Below, in pieces: positions 63,379 through 64,000 of a stretch of 64,000 nt of DNA (position 1 is the first letter of the stretch; each line of letters begins with the position of its first letter). The stretch is from Candidatus Bathyarchaeota archaeon (GTDB lineage: Archaea > Thermoproteota > Bathyarchaeia > Bathyarchaeales > Bathycorpusculaceae). The position numbers were made by a program, and so were the translations under genes. A model generated the notes under the pieces. That model saw only the letters and a program-made list of their open reading frames with translations, searched no databases and was not told the DNA's origin. The stretch spans positions 1 through 64,000 of the forward strand of contig JACAEK010000024.1 in the NCBI GenBank assembly GCA_013388895.1. Direction: 5' to 3'.

Positions 63379-64000
63379 ATGAACATGTCTTGTAAATCTA
63401 TTGGCGAAACGCAATTGACAAACTACAAATCGTTGCAAGTGTTGGTGAATCCGCAGATTATTGAGGCAGAAAAAGTCGTCAAAGAAGCGGTTTCCCAACG
63501 CAAAACGCTGCTTGTGGTTGGCAATTGCTGGGTATACTATCTTGGCAGAGCAAAGTCAAAACTTGATCCTGGCGAACGCATATTAATGATTAAGGAGGAC
63601 GGTTCGCTTCTTGTTCACCGTTCAGTCAGTTACGAACCTGTTAATTGGCAACCGCCTGGCTGTATTTTCCACGTACAGGCTAAGGATAACGTGTTGGAGA
63701 TTCGGGCAGTGAGACAGAAGCCAGCGGAATCTGTTAAAGTGTTTTTTGACAACATTCAATTAATTTCGGCTTTGAGCCTCGTAGATTCCGGGAAATTCTC
63801 TCTTTATGCCAGCGAGGAGGACATGCAGAAAGCAATTTTAACTGAGCCTTCGCTTTTGGAGGAAGGTTTCAAGATTATCAGTTATGAGAAGAAGGTGGAG
63901 CCTGGTTTCGTAGATGTTTATGGGTTAGATAAGGACGGAAGACTAGTGATTGTGGAAATCAAACGGAAAACGGCGAGAAAAAATGCAGCCATTCAGCTTG
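63379..64000 (+). CDS. nucS: Mismatch-specific endonuclease NucS/EndoMS (partial)
   Basis: The first 207 codons of an endonuclease that cuts both strands at mismatches in archaea and actinobacteria; the gene runs off the end of the window. Family hallmarks are GSLLVHRSVSYEPVNWQPPG in the N-terminal DNA-binding domain, AVRQKPAESVKVFF, and the nuclease-domain entry EEGFKIISYEKKVEPGFVDVYGLDKDGRLVIVEIKR in pieces, where the Asp and E-x-K catalytic residues are visible. Start at ATG 63379 or 63385. Confidence 0.9.
   Translation, partial: MNMSCKSIGETQLTNYKSLQVLVNPQIIEAEKVVKEAVSQRKTLLVVGNCWVYYLGRAKSKLDPGERILMIKEDGSLLVHRSVSYEPVNWQPPGCIFHVQAKDNVLEIRAVRQKPAESVKVFFDNIQLISALSLVDSGKFSLYASEEDMQKAILTEPSLLEEGFKIISYEKKVEPGFVDVYGLDKDGRLVIVEIKRKTARKNAAIQL

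Noticed and set aside
1-64000. CRISPR arrays, rRNA genes and transposases
   Set aside because: No regularly spaced direct repeats, rRNA signature stretches or transposase motifs were seen on either strand.

Overview
The window is archaeal chromosome, most likely from a TACK-lineage archaeon close to Bathyarchaeia. I infer this from gene content, not from a database search. The signs are: a tRNA-Tyr gene with two bulge-helix-bulge introns, archaeal Lsm, Rio2, NucS and UMP kinase, a Cdv (ESCRT-III) division cluster, and tetrahydromethanopterin C1 enzymes (fwdDBAC-mch) beside HdrA-MvhD and polyferredoxin genes. No methyl-CoM reductase gene is visible. No rRNA, CRISPR array or transposase gene was found.

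Layout. 0-12 kb: an anchored surface protein, tRNA-Tyr, histidine ammonia-lyase, Lsm, Rio2, a broken thiI, a cation antiporter, a metallo-beta-lactamase-fold hydrolase and UMP kinase. 12-17 kb: a PadR regulator followed by two ABC systems, with a candidate operator over the padR start. 17-28 kb: a repeat module, two truncated genes joined end to end, valS, a TPP riboswitch driving thiT, a KaiC-like ATPase, fdhD, a RimK-type ligase and a PPP-family phosphatase. 28-34 kb: mch and fwdCABD, the formylmethanofuran end of the archaeal Wood-Ljungdahl methyl branch. 34-42 kb: an ABC exporter, a CitG-like protein, an ECF-type membrane protein and three paralogous nucleotidyltransferase-fold proteins, then a winged-helix regulator and mobB. 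42-46 kb: the operon cdvB1-cdvA-cdvB2-cdvC. 46-59 kb: tldD/pmbA, a glutamine amidotransferase, an Lhr-type helicase, an M29 aminopeptidase, transporters and the second copy of the repeat module. 59-64 kb: HdrA-MvhD with a polyferredoxin, a methyltransferase and the start of nucS.

Several genes fit one metabolic picture. FwdDBAC and Mch handle C1 units on methanofuran and H4MPT. MobB and FdhD serve the Mo/W-bis-MGD cofactor that FwdB needs. The HdrA-MvhD and polyferredoxin proteins are suited to pass electrons to or from such enzymes. The RimK-type ligase could glutamylate a cofactor such as H4MPT or F420.

Two things stand out. First, two non-coding repeats (about 207 bp and 78 bp) occur as a pair at 17.2-18.0 kb and again, as the exact mirror image, at 56.9-57.9 kb. 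The pair encloses a different gene each time and brackets 39 kb of chromosome; the short repeat keeps a hairpin through paired base changes. Second, seven genes in 64 kb are interrupted by a frameshift, an in-frame stop or a deletion, and two more lack a usable start codon. This could be real decay or consensus errors, and should be settled before those genes are called dead.
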